Assembly (NCBI GenBank): GCA_028869395.1
Contig: JAGWSE010000345.1
Location: 1-7,437, forward strand
DNA length: 7,437 bases
Origin: Alphaproteobacteria bacterium
Lineage (GTDB): Bacteria; Pseudomonadota; Alphaproteobacteria; Caulobacterales; Caulobacteraceae
Reading direction: 5' to 3'
Position 1 is the first letter of the stretch. Every line of letters begins with the position of its first letter. The notes beneath the pieces are model-generated. The model was given only the letters and a program-made list of their open reading frames with translations, ran no database searches and had not been told where the DNA came from. Below are positions 6,313 to 7,437 of this stretch, piece by piece. The position numbers and the translations under genes were made by a program.

Positions 6313-7263
6313 GTGGCCGATCCCACGCCCACCTTCGCCACCATCCGCCTCGTCAACAGGCTGGCGGTCCCGGGCATACTGGACACCATCCTGGTCGGAC
6401 GGCTCAGCCGAGACTTCGTCGACGCTCTGATCGTGCTGGCGATCGTACAGGCCAACGTCAGCGCCCTGGCCCGCAATCCGGAGCTGCAGCGCGCCTACGG
6501 CGCCTACGACGAGCCGCCCCCGGACGAACTGCGCCGCCCGGTCAGCATCAACGCGATCGCCCATTCGCTGCGCCTGCCCTACGAGACGGTCCGCCGCCGC
6601 ATCGCGCGCATGGAGAAGGTGGGCAACTGCGAGGTCTCCGACCGAGGCGTCATCGTTCCGGCCCGCGAGGTGAACTCGCCTCAGCATTTCGCGGCGATGG
6701 TCGTGGTGTGGGAGCGGATCCGGGAGCTGTATTGCCGGCTTCGCGACCTGGGCCTCATGGACGAGGTCCCGCGCAAACCCTCTGCCGCCACCGAGATCCC
6801 CATGCGGGCTGTCGCGCGGATCTCGTCGGACTACATGCTGCGCACGGTCGAGAACATCACCACCGTTTTCGATGGCCTCGTGCCCGGTGTGGTCTGGTTC
6901 GCCGTCCTGCGCGCCAACACCGAGGACCTTCCCGACACCGATCGCGGCGGGGCGGGCGCGAGCGAGGCCGAGTTCATCGAGGACGGCCGCAGGCGACCCG
7001 TCCGGCCCGCGGAAATCGCCCGCCGTCTCGATGCGCCGGCTGAAACCATCCGCCGCTACGCCGCCGAACTCGTGGAGGCAGGTCGCCTGCGGCGCACGCC
7101 GAAGGGGCTGATCGCGCCGGCCGCGGTGCTGGCCCGACCGGCCGCCTTGAAGATCATGAAGGACAGCTACGCCGATCTCATGCGGATGTACGCCGGGCTT
7201 GGTCAGCTCGGGGTCCTGGCCGAGTGGGATCGACTGTCGCCGCCCCTTCGCGGCGCCGCCTGA
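6313..7263 (+). CDS. Two-lobed winged-helix-like putative transcriptional regulator
   Basis: A 316-residue protein that I do not recognise by name. It is made of two homologous halves. Residues 75-151 and 228-304 align without a gap over 77 positions, with about 24 identities, including RPV, ETVRR/ETIRR and conserved glycine, proline and leucine positions. Each copy reads as a helix-turn-helix (SINAIAHSLRLPYETVRRRI; RPAEIARRLDAPAETIRRYA), a short wing ending in an Ile-Val-Pro or Ile-Ala-Pro strand, then a long amphipathic helix. The similarity continues weakly upstream (AIVQAN at 43-48, AVLRAN at 197-202), so the whole chain looks duplicated. This architecture suggests a DNA-binding regulator acting as a single-chain pseudo-dimer. 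No ligand-binding or receiver domain and no transmembrane helix is recognised. The GTG start is chosen because AGGA lies six bases upstream and the open frame before it looks non-coding. Its divergent position suggests that it controls the receptor. Confidence 0.75.
   Translation: MADPTPTFATIRLVNRLAVPGILDTILVGRLSRDFVDALIVLAIVQANVSALARNPELQRAYGAYDEPPPDELRRPVSINAIAHSLRLPYETVRRRIARMEKVGNCEVSDRGVIVPAREVNSPQHFAAMVVVWERIRELYCRLRDLGLMDEVPRKPSAATEIPMRAVARISSDYMLRTVENITTVFDGLVPGVVWFAVLRANTEDLPDTDRGGAGASEAEFIEDGRRRPVRPAEIARRLDAPAETIRRYAAELVEAGRLRRTPKGLIAPAAVLARPAALKIMKDSYADLMRMYAGLGQLGVLAEWDRLSPPLRGAA
6535..6765 (+). repeat. Protein-level repeat unit 1 of the two-lobed regulator
   Basis: Encodes residues 75-151: helix-turn-helix, wing and long C-terminal helix, ending CRLRDLGLMDE. 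It aligns without gaps to the unit at 6994-7224. The nucleotide sequences have diverged, so the duplication is old. Confidence 0.7.
6994..7224 (+). repeat. Protein-level repeat unit 2 of the two-lobed regulator
   Basis: Encodes residues 228-304, ending AGLGQLGVLAE. About 31 percent of positions are identical to unit 1 by direct comparison. The helix-turn-helix signature (EIARRLDAPAETIRRY) is more canonical here than in unit 1. Confidence 0.7.
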
Positions 7264-7267
7264 GGGC

Positions 7268-7290
7268 CGCTGCGGCGGGGAGCCGCAGCG
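7268..7290 (+). terminator. Rho-independent terminator after the regulator gene
   Basis: A perfect 9-base-pair stem (CGCTGCGGC at 7268-7276 and GCCGCAGCG at 7282-7290) with a 5-base loop starts four bases after the TGA stop. It is followed by AATTTCT, a short T-containing tail. It marks the end of the regulator transcript. Confidence 0.65.
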
Positions 7291-7437
7291 AATTTCTAAA
7301 CCCCAAATTGAGTAGGTCTCGTCTTCAACCCGGGCGCAGCTTCGCCGTACTCCAGGCTCATCGGAGACGGCGGCGCCCGCCATGAAGAGCTCGTTCGGAG
7401 CCATGCGCCGCGGTCGATTTCAACTTGGAGCACGGCC
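7291..7437. other. Right-edge segment without a supportable gene
   Basis: An AT-richer stretch (7291-7315) follows the terminator, then GC-rich sequence to the window edge. A plus-strand ATG at 7382 stays open to the edge but has no ribosome-binding site. A minus-strand frame is open from the edge to a TAG at 7298-7296. Neither has features that would mark it as real. Confidence 0.4.

Noticed and set aside
6301..7404. A 367-codon minus-strand open frame opposite the two-lobed regulator
   Set aside because: The plus strand shows a recognisable duplicated helix-turn-helix, a ribosome-binding site and a terminator right after its stop. The minus-strand product has no recognisable domain.
7382..7437. 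A possible start of a rightward gene at the ATG at 7382
   Set aside because: Only 18 codons are visible, there is no ribosome-binding site, and no promoter precedes it convincingly.
7296..7437. A possible C-terminal end of a leftward gene stopping at TAG 7298-7296
   Set aside because: About 46 codons with mixed codon use and no recognisable motif. An open frame of this length is expected by chance in GC-rich DNA.

Overview
This is a GC-rich stretch of a bacterial chromosome, most likely an alphaproteobacterium of the Caulobacterales (Caulobacter, Phenylobacterium or Brevundimonas type). Two things suggest this: the TonB-dependent receptor is of the large type abundant in that order, and the sequence upstream of it closely matches the Caulobacter housekeeping (sigma-73) promoter (TTGACGC, 12 bases, GCTACAGC). 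No RNA gene, insertion sequence or CRISPR array is visible. Family assignments rest on motifs read by eye; no database search was run.

Layout from left to right. Positions 1-742 (minus strand) hold the last part of an operon: a complete MtnX-like HAD phosphatase (83-742), followed 14 bases later by the first 22 codons of an unidentified gene running off the left edge. Positions 821-2892 (minus) hold a two-component system: an OmpR-type response regulator, then a QseC/TctE-type sensor histidine kinase joined to it by an ATGA overlap. Positions 2997-5909 (minus) hold a 970-residue TonB-dependent outer-membrane receptor, ending at a strong hairpin terminator that separates it from the two-component genes. 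A 403-base intergenic region (5910-6312) carries the receptor promoter and several short repeats. Diverging from the receptor, at 6313-7263 (plus), is a 316-residue protein that I do not recognise by name. It consists of two homologous halves, each with a winged-helix-like DNA-binding segment, and ends at its own hairpin terminator. The last 147 bases hold no gene I can support.

How the parts may work together (inference): the receptor imports an unknown ligand across the outer membrane. The divergent two-lobed protein is the natural candidate for its local regulator, because an exact 10-base direct repeat lies just upstream of the receptor -35 box and recurs inside the only promoter-like site found for the regulator. 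The two-component system may sense the same or a related compound but has its own promoter. The most unusual item is the internally duplicated regulator with its repeat-bearing divergent promoter region.
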